A stretch of DNA of 64,000 bases, from positions 186,303,634 through 186,367,633 of the forward strand of contig OY726558.1 in the NCBI GenBank assembly GCA_963383645.1. The letters run 5' to 3'. The notes beneath the pieces are model-generated. The model was not told the origin of the DNA and did not search any database. It worked only from the letters and a program-made list of their open reading frames with translations. The translations under genes and the position numbers were made by a program. The stretch comes from Muscardinus avellanarius (Eukaryota; Chordata; Mammalia; Rodentia; Gliridae). Positions 46,511 through 56,040 of the stretch are shown piece by piece; position 1 is the first letter of the stretch; each line of letters starts with the position of its first letter.

Positions 46511-46779
46511 ATGAATTGCCCGAACTATGAATGGAGACAGAGGTGTACTGGTTCGCCTGGGCACCGGGGCAATTTGCAGTATGTTAAAATTATGAAGGAC
46601 AGATCATTTTTTATGGAGTTGCCTAGAATCATGAACACTATTTTTGCTCCATGGGATATTCACTTTCATTTCAAGGCCCAGTGTAAGGTTTGTTTTCTCT
46701 GTCTCCTCCACAGTTTCTTTGATTTTCAGCACTCTTATATTTCATATCTTAGTTGACTATCAAAGTCAACTGTCGGGTC

Positions 46780-47540
46780 ATGTGAAGAGGATTATTTTTT
46801 TAATCACTTCTTTATGAAGATGTAATTGATTTGCCATACAATCTACCCATTTAAGGCTTTTGATTCAATATGTTTAGTGTATTCACAAAATTGTGTAACC
46901 ATCACCACGATCGATTTTAGAACATTTTAATCACTACAAAAAGAAACCCCATACCCATGAGTGGCTAGTCTCCAATTTCCCGCAGTTGTACCCTCTTTAT
47001 TCAGCCCTAGGCAATTCCTAATCTACCTTCTGTCTCTACAGAGTCACCTGTTCTGAGGATTTCATAGAAACATAATCATATCATATGCGGCATTTGGTGA
47101 AAGGTTTTGTTTCCTCAGCATAATGTTTTTGAGGTTAATCCAGGAGCATGTATCCAGGGTTTCTTCCGTTTTATCGATGAATAATATTCCATTGTAAGGA
47201 CACATCACACTTAATTTATCTATTCATGAGTTGACGGGCATTTGGGTTGCTTCCACAATTTGGCTATAATGAGTAATGCTGTTATATTGATGTAGAAATT
47301 TTTGCCTAGACATATATTTTCATTTATCTTGGGCATACACCTAGGAATGGAATTGCTATTCCCATAGTAACACCATGCTTAATCTTTTGGTAAACTCATG
47401 TAGGAAATACTAACAGCAATAAAAAAAAAAGTAGCTAAACTGATTTCCAAAAGGACTGTGCCAGTGGAAATTCCCGTTAGTCGTACATGAAGGTTCCGAT
47501 GCTTCCACATCCTCGCTCTACTAGGGTTCTCAGAAAAACA
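46780..47540 (-). mobile_element. ancient L1 (L1M-type) 3' region, antisense
   Basis: Plus strand shows the typical reverse L1M 3' sequence: ATTGTGTAACCATCACCACG, GAACATTTTAATCACTAC, TGAATAATATTCCATTG, GACGGGCATTTGGGTTGCTT, CTAGGAATGGAATTGCTATT. Confidence 0.8.
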
Positions 47541-47730
47541 GACCCATTGAAAGTTGACTTACATGATGACAAAGGCTGATAAGTTCCCTGGAAGGCAAGT
47601 TGAGGAACTAGGAAAGCAGGAGGTGTAATTCAGCTGAGTCAGAAAGCCTAAGACGGGAGGAGAGGGATAACGGTCAAAGTTAACTTTCTCATTTGTTTTT
47701 TCATCATGACTTGTAGTTTTTAAAAATACC

Positions 47731-47802
47731 TTCATGCTGGGTGTGATGGCACATGCCTGTAATCCCAGTACTTGGGAGGCTGAGACAGGAGGATCGCAGG
47801 TT
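47731..47802 (+). mobile_element. partial B1-dID SINE (left half)
   Basis: TTCATGCTGGGTGTGATGGC to GGATCGCAGGTTT, then direct passage into antisense L1. Confidence 0.8.
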
Positions 47803-47970
47803 TGTAATGTGTTGAATCTATGGATCAGTGTGGGAAATACTGCCATCTTAACAATAGTGGGTCTTCTGAAACATGAACATGGATGGCTTTTCATTTATTT
47901 AGGTCTTCCTTAATTTACTTCAATATTTTTTAGTGAATAAGTTTTCCATTTTGGTTATATTTATTCCCAA

Positions 47971-48019
<49 letters not shown>

Positions 48020-48510
48020 CTGGGGGTGGAACCCAGAGGCTTTCTACCTCCGAGCTATATTCCCAGGCCTATTTTATATTATATTTGGAAACAGGGTCTC
48101 ACTAAGTTGCTGAGAACCTCACTAAGTAGCTGAGGCTGGTTTTGAACCTGTGCGATCCTCCTGTCTCTGCCTCCCAAGCGCGAGGATTACAAGCGTGCGC
48201 CACCACGCCTGGCTATTTATCTCTCTTTGATATTGTGTTGAATGGGATTATTTTCTGAATTTCATTTCTAAATTGCATATTACTAGTGAGTGGGAATGCG
48301 ATTTGTGTTTATCTATTGATCTTTATCCTTCAGTTTTGCTGAACTCATTTTTTTATGTTCAAATAGTTTTTAGCGATTTCTTAAGAAGAAAGATCATGCC
48401 ATGTTTAAATGCAGAGGTTTTGCTTCTTTCTTTCTCATATGGATGACTTTCTCTTTATTGACCTTAGAGCCCTCGCCATAATGCTGCATAGGAGTGGTGG
48501 GTTTTTAGTC
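47803..48510 (-). mobile_element. ancient L1 ORF2 fragment, antisense, split by a SINE
   Basis: GGATCAGTGTGGGAAATACT, GCCATCTTAACAATAGTGGG, TTATTTAGGTCTTCCTTAAT and, after the SINE at 47974-48214, GTTTTGCTGAACTCATT: the reverse of L1 ORF2 codons, heavily worn. Confidence 0.75.
47974..48214 (-). mobile_element. B1-dID SINE, antisense, with (CT)n tail
   Basis: (CT)n 47974-48016, then GTACTGGGGGTGGAACCCAG to CCACCACGCCTGGCT. Confidence 0.9.
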
Positions 48511-48643
48511 TCTACAGATTTCTCGTGGTTGCTATTTGTACAACGTTTCTTTTTCAATCATCCTATCTCCTACCTGTTTGAATCTTTAGATCTAGAATGT
48601 GTCTTCTATATTACACATATAATTTTGTTAAAAATTTGATCTG

Positions 48644-48864
48644 AGCTGGGTGTGGTGGCACATGCTTGAAATCCCAGTACTTGGGAGGCTGAGACAGAAG
48701 AATTGCAGGTTCTTAGCCAGCCTCGGCTACTTAGTGAGACCTCCGTATCTTAGAGAGACCCTGTTTCAAAATTAAGAATAAAAAATCAGGCTGGGGATGT
48801 AGCTCAGAGGTAGAATGCCTCTGGGTTCAATCTCTAGTACCACCAAAAAAAAAAAAAAAAAAAA
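48644..48864 (+). mobile_element. B1-dID SINE
   Basis: AGCTGGGTGTGGTGGCACAT to CAATCTCTAGTACCACC and poly(A). Confidence 0.9.
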
Positions 48865-49037
48865 GGTCTGATAATCGCTGCATTTGATTGGACCATTTAA
48901 TCTGTTCACATCAATACAATTATTAATATCTTTGGATCTTTATTGGCCAATTTACTTTTTATTTTCTGTGTGTCATATCATTTTTGTTTCTCTGTTCCTC
49001 CTAACTAGTTTTTTTAACTTAAAGAAATGTTTTGTAA

Positions 49038-49234
49038 AGCCGAGTGCAGTGGAGCACGCTTGTAATCCCAGCATTTGGGAGGCTGAGACAGGAGGATCGC
49101 AGTTCGGGAACAGCCTCAGCTACTTAGTGAGGCCATCTGCAACTCAGTGAGACCCTGTTTCCAAATAAAGAATAACAAATAGGGCTGGGAGTATAGCTCA
49201 GAGGGAGAAAGCCCAAGGGTTCCACCCCCAGAAT

Positions 49235-49278
<44 letters not shown>
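49038..49278 (+). mobile_element. B1-dID SINE with (CA)n tail
   Basis: AGCCGAGTGCAGTGGAGCAC to CCACCCCCAGAATCTCAC, then (CA)n. Confidence 0.9.
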
Positions 49279-49281
<3 letters not shown>

Positions 49282-49685
49282 AAAGTTTTCTAGTGCAGCA
49301 TTTTAGTTCCTTAATGAATTTCACTGTTTTAAATTTTATGCTTTCAGTGATTGCTCTAGAACTCACCACATACTTATCAGATTTACTTCAGATTACACTA
49401 ACTTCAGTCTAGTAAGATGTAAAAATTCTACTCCTATTTAACTCTCTAGTTTTCTCTTTGTTGTGCTATTGTTGACTATTGTACATGGTTGTGTTATAGA
49501 CTAAAACTAATACATTTATCATTACAACAGTGCATCATAATTATTATGACAATTTATTATTGCATTTATATAATTTTATGGTTTATTATGAAGCTGAGAG
49601 AGGAAAGGGAAGCAAGTATGTGTTTACAGGGTTTGTTATGTTAGTCTTTTTTTATCATTTCTGGTTCTCCTTATTTGTTCCTGTG

Positions 49686-49686
<1 letters not shown>

Positions 49687-49733
<47 letters not shown>

Positions 49734-49921
49734 GGGAGTAGAACCCAAGGGCTTTTCTACCTCCAAGTTACACTCCCAGACCTATTTTATACTTTATTTG
49801 GAAACGGCCTCATTAAGTTTCAAGCCTCACTAGGTAGCTGAGGCCGGCTTTGAACCCGTGCGATCCTCCTGTCTCAGCCTCCCAAGCGCGGGGATGACAA
49901 GCGTGCGCCACCACGCCCGGC
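49687..49921 (-). mobile_element. B1-dID SINE, antisense, with (GT)n tail
   Basis: (GT)n 49687-49728, then TACTGGGAGTAGAACCCAAG to CCACCACGCCCGGCC. Confidence 0.9.
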
Positions 49922-50283
49922 CTTCCCGTGGATTTGACTTGGCGTCTGATATAATTTCCTTAGTGCAACACTGCTTGTCTCCATCTTCCTCCTTTGTGCT
50001 TTTATTTTCTATATGTTATAGGTCTAAAAGTATTTATATATATTGTTTTGTATTATATTTTATAAATCATTAAGAGAAGAAAGAAAAATATGCCTTTGTA
50101 CTGTCTTTATAATCGCATTATTACTTTTATTAGTGTCCTTTCATGGGGGTGTGAGTTCCAGTTACTGTGGAAGTCACTTGCTCTGAGCTCGAAAGCTTTC
50201 TTTAATGTTTCTTGTAAGGTGGATCTGCTAACAAATGCTCTGTTTTTATTTGCTGGAAAAGTTTTCTTTTCTTTCTTTTTTTC

Positions 50284-50490
50284 TTGTGGTACTGGGGGTG
50301 GAACCCAGGAGCTTTCTACCTCCGGGCTATACTCCCAGACCTTTTTTTTTTTTTTTTAGTTTGGAAACAGGGTCTCACTAAGTTGCTGAGAGCCTCACTA
50401 AGTAGCTGAGGCTGGCTTCGAACCTGTGCGATCCTCCTGTCTCAGTCTCCCAAGCGCGGGGATTACAAGTGTGCGCCACCACGCCCGGCT
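50284..50490 (-). mobile_element. B1-dID SINE, antisense
   Basis: TTGTGGTACTGGGGGTGGAA to CCACCACGCCCGGCT. Confidence 0.9.
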
Positions 50491-50666
50491 ACCCCAATAC
50501 TTTTTAATTTTTGCTTTTTTGAAACAGGGTTCTTGCTCATTGATGAGGATCTTACTAAGTTGTTGAGGGTCTCACTATGTTGCCGAGGCTGGCCTCAGAC
50601 TTTCTGTCCTCCTGTCTCAGCCTCCCAAGGAATGGGATTGCAGGCATGTGTGGCTATGCCTGGCAG
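50491..50666 (-). mobile_element. partial B1-type SINE, antisense
   Basis: TTTTTGAAACAGGGTTCTTG to GTGGCTATGCCTGGCAG; head-to-tail with the preceding SINE. Confidence 0.75.
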
Positions 50667-51248
50667 CCTCTGCTATTTCTGATGAGAAGTCAGCAGCTAT
50701 TGGTCTTATGGGGTTTCATTTTTCCTTGTGTTTTCAAGATTTTCTTTATCTTTTCACATTTTTATTATAATATGTCTGTATTAGAATATATCTCCTTGTG
50801 CTTAACTTATTTGGAATTCATTAAACTTTTTAAATGTGTAAATTGATGTCCTTAATTAAATTTTAAGTTTTTTTCAGCAGTTATTTTTTAAACGTTTTTT
50901 CTGCTTTCTTCACTTTCTCCTCTTTTTCTGGTACATCCATTACTCATATATTGGTGAGCTAAATAATGTCTCATATTTCCCTAAGGTTCCATTTGTTTTT
51001 AAAGTTCATTTCCCTCGCTCTTTGGATAGTGTTACCTGTATCAATCTATGCTCAAATTCTCCGGTTCATTCTTCTGCCAGCTCAAATTCATTGCTAAGAC
51101 CCTCTTGCCGAGCATGGTGGTGCACTTCTCTAAGCCCAGTACTTGGGAGCCTGAGATAGGAGGATCACAGGTTCAAGGCCAGCCTTGGCAACTTAGTGGG
51201 ACCCTGTTTTGAAATAAAAATAATAAAAAGAGGGCTGGGGGTGTAGCT

Positions 51249-51264
51249 AAAGATAGAATACCCC
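51249..51264 (+). repeat. left target-site duplication of the chimeric L1
   Basis: AAAGATAGAATACCCC, identical to 54191-54206. Confidence 0.95.
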
Positions 51265-51536
51265 CAGAGACTTCTGGGAAGATGGCGACGGAGAAAAGCG
51301 GGGCTTACAAGCCCCGCTAACAACCAATCTCTATTACCACAAAATCAGCGCCTTTCATAGCCAGAAAACACCATCAGCAGAGAAACAAAAAATGTAATTA
51401 CAAGGGACAGAGAAAAAGAGGGCTGGAAAAACAAGACACCAGAAAGAAACCAGACCTCAGTGCTGCAGCCGGAGCCGCTGCGCTGAAGCGACGGGTGCCA
51501 TTTTCCCTTGCAGCACCAGGCTCCAGAGAGGGGGAG

Positions 51537-51665
51537 GACTCAGAACAGAGCTCAGAACCAGAGAGGAGATATGCTGGCCTCACGCCCGAGGACGTGGCAG
51601 CAGCACCTTACTGCCAGCAGCAGCAGCGAGTTCACCGGACGGCACCAGACCAACGCACTCAACAG
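51537..51665 (+). repeat. L1 5'UTR repeat unit 1
   Basis: Begins GACTCAGAACAGAGCTCAGA and ends GCACTCAACAG. A related unit starts 267 bases later. Both carry GCCAGCAGCAGCAG-like and (A/G)TTCACCG blocks in the same order. Confidence 0.75.
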
Positions 51666-51803
51666 CCCACCAGGCTCCAGAGAGGAGCGGTGGACAGCAA
51701 GCCAAGGTGAGCCACTGCGGAACAGCCAGGCGGGATTCGGCAGATTTCTCAGCACAGGGAGCATCTAAAGCTCCCAGAGGCTGGGCTCAGCACATCCTGC
51801 AGG

Positions 51804-51946
51804 GACTCAGAGCGGAGCTCAAAAACAAAGAAGAAATATGCCAGCCTCACGGCTGAGGGTGTGGCGGCGGTGCCATATTGCCACTGGCAGCAGCAGCAGT
51901 GAATTCACCGAGTCCACTACAGCTCCATCTGCGCACTCAACAACAG
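51804..51946 (+). repeat. L1 5'UTR repeat unit 2
   Basis: Begins GACTCAGAGCGGAGCTCAAA and ends GCACTCAACAACAG. Diverged copy of the unit at 51537, suggesting monomer-like organisation of the promoter region as in mouse L1. Confidence 0.75.
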
Positions 51947-52238
51947 TGAGTCAAATTGCGGCCCCTAGAGGAGAAATCCCAGTACTGTACTCCCAGGGAC
52001 TTGACCCAGTTGGGGAGTGGCTATGGCAGAGATATCACACCATAGGAGAACGCCCAACATGACACCCCCCATGGTCTAAAGCAGCCTCGATTGACTCCCT
52101 GGGTCTGAGACTCTGTGATACAACCCAGTAAAGGAGTAGTGGGGTCAGAGATACTACAGACTCGAGATCCAGAGCACCTTAAGTGAAGTCATAGTGACCC
52201 AAGGGAAGAACCCAGAGAAGGCACAAACTTCTGAAATC

Positions 52239-53142
52239 ATGGGAAAGAGGAATAACAATGGAGCAATGAATGCCCACAACCCCACAACATCAGAACCTGA
52301 TAAAACAGAAATTCAGAGATTTCTAGAAGATCAAATCAGAAAAATAACTGTAGAAATAATAGAGGTGCTTCGAAAAGAATTCAGAGAGAGCCAAAAAAAG
52401 ATAAAGGATGCAATTAATGAAGTAAAGGCCTCAATTCAAAGTACAAACAACCGATTAGACCACATGGAGAATAGAATCTCGCTCTTAGAAGATAATCATT
52501 CAAAAAATGAACGCATAGTTTCTAATTAAAAAAAAAATCCGACAGCAGGAATCTGACATTGAAGAAATATGGGCCCATTTTAAGAGAGCTAACCTAAGAA
52601 TAATTGGAATAGAGGAGGGAAAAGAAAGTGAAACCAAAGGGATCAACAATCTCTTCAAGGAAGTAATAGCAGAAAATTTTCAAAACATGGAGCAAGAGGT
52701 CGATACACAGGTCCAGGAAACTTATAGAACTCCCTTTAGACAGGATTGGAGAAGAGGATCCCCATGCCACATAATTGTCAAAATGACCAATGTGGAAGCC
52801 AAGCAGAGAATTTTAAAGGCAACAACAACAAAGGGCCAGGTGACATTCAAAGGCAAACAAATTAGAATCACTCCAGACTTCCCAAACCAAGTCATGAGAG
52901 CCAGAAGGGCTTGGAGTAACATATTCCAAACTCTGAAAGAAAACAACTTCCAGCCAAAAATTTCCTACCCAGCAAAACTTTCTATCAAATTAGATGGGGA
53001 AATAAGAAGCTTCCATGACAAACAGAAACTGAAGGAATTTATGTCTTCAAAACCAGCACTCAAAGAGATTAACTGCAAAGAAGAAATAGGTAACACACAC
53101 CAGAACCAGAGAAACAAGATTTTCCATCCAACAAACAACTAA
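52239..53142 (+). pseudogene. L1 ORF1 (RNA-binding chaperone), one frameshift
   Basis: Starts MGKRNNNGAMNAHN, about the usual ORF1p start. Codons to 52526 are in one frame and encode a Gln/Glu/Lys-rich coiled coil (about residues 30-90). A stop at 52527-52529, next to a run of 10 A (52528-52537), interrupts it, and the protein continues in another frame from about 52519. The second part has the RRM-like segment (ANLRIIGIEEG), RTPFRQDWRRGSPCHIIVKM, and the C-terminal domain motif NFQPKISYPAKLS, ending at 53142. Total about 300 residues, normal for ORF1p, which trimerises, binds L1 RNA and assists reverse transcription. A single ~1-base indel near 52519-52526 explains the break. Confidence 0.9.
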
Positions 53143-53224
53143 GACTGGTTATCTGTGGAGATTCATTATTTATGCTACTCTTTTACCTATCTCTAAATTG
53201 TATTATTTGCTTTTATTGTTGCTA

Positions 53225-53870
53225 ATTTTTAGGATTTCTAGTTGGAGTATTAATATACCTTCAGATATAGTATTTGGAAATATTTTATCCCATTCTCTCA
53301 GTAACTTTTAGCTCTGTTTACATTGTCTTTGGATATAGAATATTTTTTTATTTTTTAGGGAGTTTGTTTACCCTTTTGTTGCCTATGCCATTGAAATCAT
53401 ATCCAAGAAATCACTGCCAATTTCATTGTTGTGAGGTTTTATGACCCAGATTTTCTTCTAAAAGTTTATAGTCTTAAGATTTATATTTAGGTCTTTTATC
53501 TATTTTGAGTTAATATTTGTATATGGTGTGAGGTAAGGGTCCAATTTTATTCTTTTTCATGTAATTATTATTTTTCAACAATATTTAGTTAAAAGATTAG
53601 TATTTCCTCCACCAAATATTTGTGGAAACCTTGTCAAAAATAACTTGACTATATATGGAAGAATTTATCTCTAGGCTTATTTAACTCCAATGGTTTATAT
53701 ATCTGCCTTTATAACAGTACTACACTGTTTCAATTATTGTAGCTTTATATAGTTTGAAATCAGAAAATATACATCTTCTAGCTTTGTTCTTCTTTGATAT
53801 TGTTTTGGGTATCTAGAGTCCATATTCCATATCAGGATAGATTTTTTCTGAAAAATAAATAAATGTATGA
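53225..53870 (-). mobile_element. reversed old L1 ORF2 3' segment inside the chimeric element
   Basis: On the plus strand it reads like antisense L1 ORF2: ...TATTTTATCCCATTCTCTCA..., TATTTTGAGTTAATATTTGT, GGTCCAATTTTATTC, TCAATTATTGTAGCTTTATA, ...AGCTTTGTTCTTC. It is more worn than the flanking ORF1 and 3'UTR, and has neither poly(T) nor its own target duplication at its ends, so it does not look like a separate standard insertion. Confidence 0.7.
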
Positions 53871-54027
53871 TAGTTTCACCTAAAAAAATATTCTCTGGTA
53901 AGAAAGAAAGCAAAAAGAAATATTGAAATGTTATCTTTAAGTCATCAAAAGCTTGGTATCAGACAAATGAAACTGTTATGTGAGATTATCATCATTAATA
54001 TTGGATAAATTGCTATAATGCTAGATG

Positions 54028-54190
54028 TCAACCACTAAGCCAAGCATGGGAAGGAGGGATGGGGAGGGAATGGGGTGGGGATCGGGTAGGGGCTAACTGG
54101 GAAATGTGTGCATGTATGTCTACAAAAGTATTTTCTTTATACCATTATGATGTATGAATACAGTGCACCAATAAAAAAAAAAAGAAAAAA
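54028..54190 (+). mobile_element. L1 3'UTR end module (G-rich tract and tail)
   Basis: GTCAACCACTAAGCCAAGCA, then GGGAAGGAGGGATGGGGAGG-type purine tract, then GATGTATGAATACAGTGCAC, CAATAAAA. The same module appears in reverse at 9320-9482, which confirms it as an L1 3' end of this genome. Upstream of 54028 the two copies are unrelated. Confidence 0.8.
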
Positions 54191-54206
54191 AAAGATAGAA
54201 TACCCC
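54191..54206 (+). repeat. right target-site duplication of the chimeric L1
   Basis: AAAGATAGAATACCCC, following the poly(A) tail; identical to 51249-51264. Confidence 0.95.
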
Positions 54207-54364
54207 TAGATTCAATCTCTAATACAAAAGTGGAGTTGTGGGGGCAGGGGAAGACCCTGTAGTGAATTTTTCATTTTCAGTGATTGTATTTTGAGCTCTA
54301 TATTTTTATTTCTTAAAATAATTTCTATCTATTTATATTTTTCTCATTGTTGAGAAATTGTCAT

Positions 54365-54367
<3 letters not shown>

Positions 54368-54407
<40 letters not shown>

Positions 54408-54610
54408 TGCGCGTGTGTGTGATACTGAGGATTGAATCCAGGGGCATACTACCTCTGAGCTACACCCCCAGCCCAATTTTATTTTATTTTTTTTGAAACG
54501 GTCTATTGATGAGAGTCTCACTACTTGCCGAAGCTGTCCTCAAACCTGCAATCCCTCTGTCTCTGCCTGTCAAGTCCTGTGATTACAAGCGTGCGCCACC
54601 GTGCCTAGCT
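54368..54610 (-). mobile_element. B1-dID SINE, antisense, with (GT)n tail
   Basis: (GT)n 54368-54420, then GATACTGAGGATTGAATCCA to GCCACCGTGCCTAGCT. Confidence 0.85.
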
Positions 54611-54777
54611 TCTGGTGTGTTCTTTTACTTTAAGCATATCTTTGGACATATTTATAACATTGCTGTGGAGGCTTTGATTATTAGTCTGACATTGGTCCTT
54701 CTCACATGCAGTGTCTGTTGCCTGCTTTCCCCTTGCATATGAGTTACACTTTCCTGTTTTATGCCTGTTTCATAATT

Positions 54778-54828
<51 letters not shown>

Positions 54829-55016
54829 TTTTGGTGGCCCTGGGGTTCCTGGAAGCCATTCTACCTCCGGGCTACACTCCCAGACCTATTTTATATTTTT
54901 TATTTGGAAACAGGGTCTCTTAAGCCAGCGCGGCTGGCTGGCTTCGAACCAGTGCGATCCTCCTGTCTCCTCCTCCCAAGTGTGGGGATTACAAGCGTGC
55001 GCCACCACGCCCGGCC
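54778..55016 (-). mobile_element. B1-dID SINE, antisense, short-linker subfamily, (TTTA)n tail
   Basis: (TTTA)n to 54831, then GGTGGCCCTGGGGTTCCTGG; TCTTAAGCCAGCGCGGCTGG deletion; ends CCACGCCCGGCC. TTCATAAT occurs on both sides (target duplication). Confidence 0.9.
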
Positions 55017-56040
55017 TGATTCATAATCTTATTTTGAAAACTGAACATTTTAGAGACTATATAGAAACAACCGTGATTTCTCATGCCTCTGAGGCTCGTT
55101 GTTTTGCTTACTTCTTTGATGACTTGGCAAGACCACGCCAGTGAGTTTAGGTCCCTTCTGGTGTCACTCCTCTGAGAGCACAGCCAGGAGCATGCACGGT
55201 CACTGGGGGCAGCACCGGTGTTTGCAGAGTTCTGTCTCTTGCCCTGATCTCTCTGTTAAGCTCTCTGCCTCTGTGTGTAGCAGATCCAGTGTCAGGCCCT
55301 ACCATTTACCAGTCGGTGGTCCAAGTGTTTATAAGGATGCCCTGGGTTATAAATTGCCCTATGGTCTGATCCAAATAAATTTCAGAACCTTTGCAGAGAT
55401 CATCTTTGAAGCCAGCCCATGGGGTTTGTTTCAACCGGCTCTCCGCTGTCTTTTTCTCTGGTTATTTCCCATATTCTTTGGCAGGTCTCCAGTTTAGATT
55501 TTTGTTTTCCGGGAACTCCTGTCTTCCACTTGCTTCGCACCAAGATCTCCATCGTTTTTGAGAGGCCCTCAGGCTTGAGCTTCCACAGGCTCTGTTCTAA
55601 AGTCAGCTGCATTGGAGCAGACTTTGGCGATCTCTGTTGTTATGGCCTGCCTCTGTCCCTGGGCAAACTTTTTTTTGCCACTGCTCAGGAGTTCTGGGAG
55701 GGACAGTGGTTCTCTTCTCCCAGAATGACCCACTGTCCTCTGTTCGGGGCACTGGGTAGAGGTGGTAGCCTCTGGTTTTCTTGTCTTGTATCTCTTGATG
55801 GGAATCTGGAGCTGGATATAAGGCAGTCATGGCCCCGGGGCTCTCAGCCTGGGGTGGAACCTCCATCCTACAAGCAGTCGCTGGTAGAGGAAGAAAGTCC
55901 CCTATCTCTTTGCTACGTTCACTTAGACTTTAGTCTTTGCTACATAGAGCTGGAGTTGGAGGTGATGGACGTGCTGCTGGCCAGCTCCTCCTGGAAAGAC
56001 ACAACAGCCCTTGACTGGGGTCCAGGATAGAAAGGATCCT

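Larger units (their letters stand above)
48510..51100 (-). mobile_element. ancient L1 / HAL1-like ORF1 and 5' region, antisense, split by SINEs
   Basis: Between inserted SINEs the plus strand keeps a known old-L1 order: TTTGATTGGACCATTTAATC, ...GTTTCTCTGTTCCTCCTAAC, TTTAATGTTTCTTGTAAGGT, CTGATGAGAAGTCAGCAGCT, TTATAATATGTCTGTATTAG, CATCCATTACTCATATATTG. It probably continues beyond the chimeric L1 (54231 onward). Confidence 0.65.
51265..54190 (+). mobile_element. complete chimeric L1-derived insertion lacking ORF2
   Basis: Flanked by a perfect 16-bp target-site duplication AAAGATAGAATACCCC (51249-51264 and 54191-54206), so it arrived as one insertion, into the ID half of a plus-strand SINE. 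Order inside: L1 5'UTR starting near CTTCTGGGAAGATGGCGAC (YY1-like), two ~140-bp 5'UTR repeats, ORF1 (52239-53142, one frameshift), an old L1 ORF2 3' segment in reverse orientation (about 53225-53870), then a squirrel-type L1 3'UTR with G-rich tract and CACCAATAAAA terminus plus poly(A). The normal ~3.8-kb ORF2 is absent. It needed trans help (an L1 reverse transcriptase) to move. Layout recalls half-L1 (HAL1) elements, with the reversed segment as an extra oddity. Confidence 0.85.
51107..54230 (+). mobile_element. B1-dID SINE split by the chimeric L1
   Basis: Left part 51107-51264 (GCCGAGCATGGTGGTGCAC... to GGGTGTAGCTAAAGATAGAA), right part 54207-54230 (TAGATTCAATCTCTAATAC). Removing the L1 and one duplication restores a normal SINE, so the SINE is older than the L1. 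Confidence 0.9.
54231..56040 (-). mobile_element. continuation of the ancient antisense L1 5' region
   Basis: GTGAATTTTTCATTTTCAGT, GAAAACTGAACATTTTAGAG and GTGAGTTTAGGTCCCTTCTG follow the order of old L1 (L1M/HAL1-like) 5' sequence read in reverse. Two SINEs are inserted. The part after about 55150, including a 203-codon plus-strand frame, is assigned by position and is less sure. Confidence 0.5.

Noticed and set aside
55419..56030. 203-codon plus-strand frame
   Set aside because: Lies in what appears to be antisense ancient L1 5' sequence; no domain, and the opposite strand is the element's sense strand.
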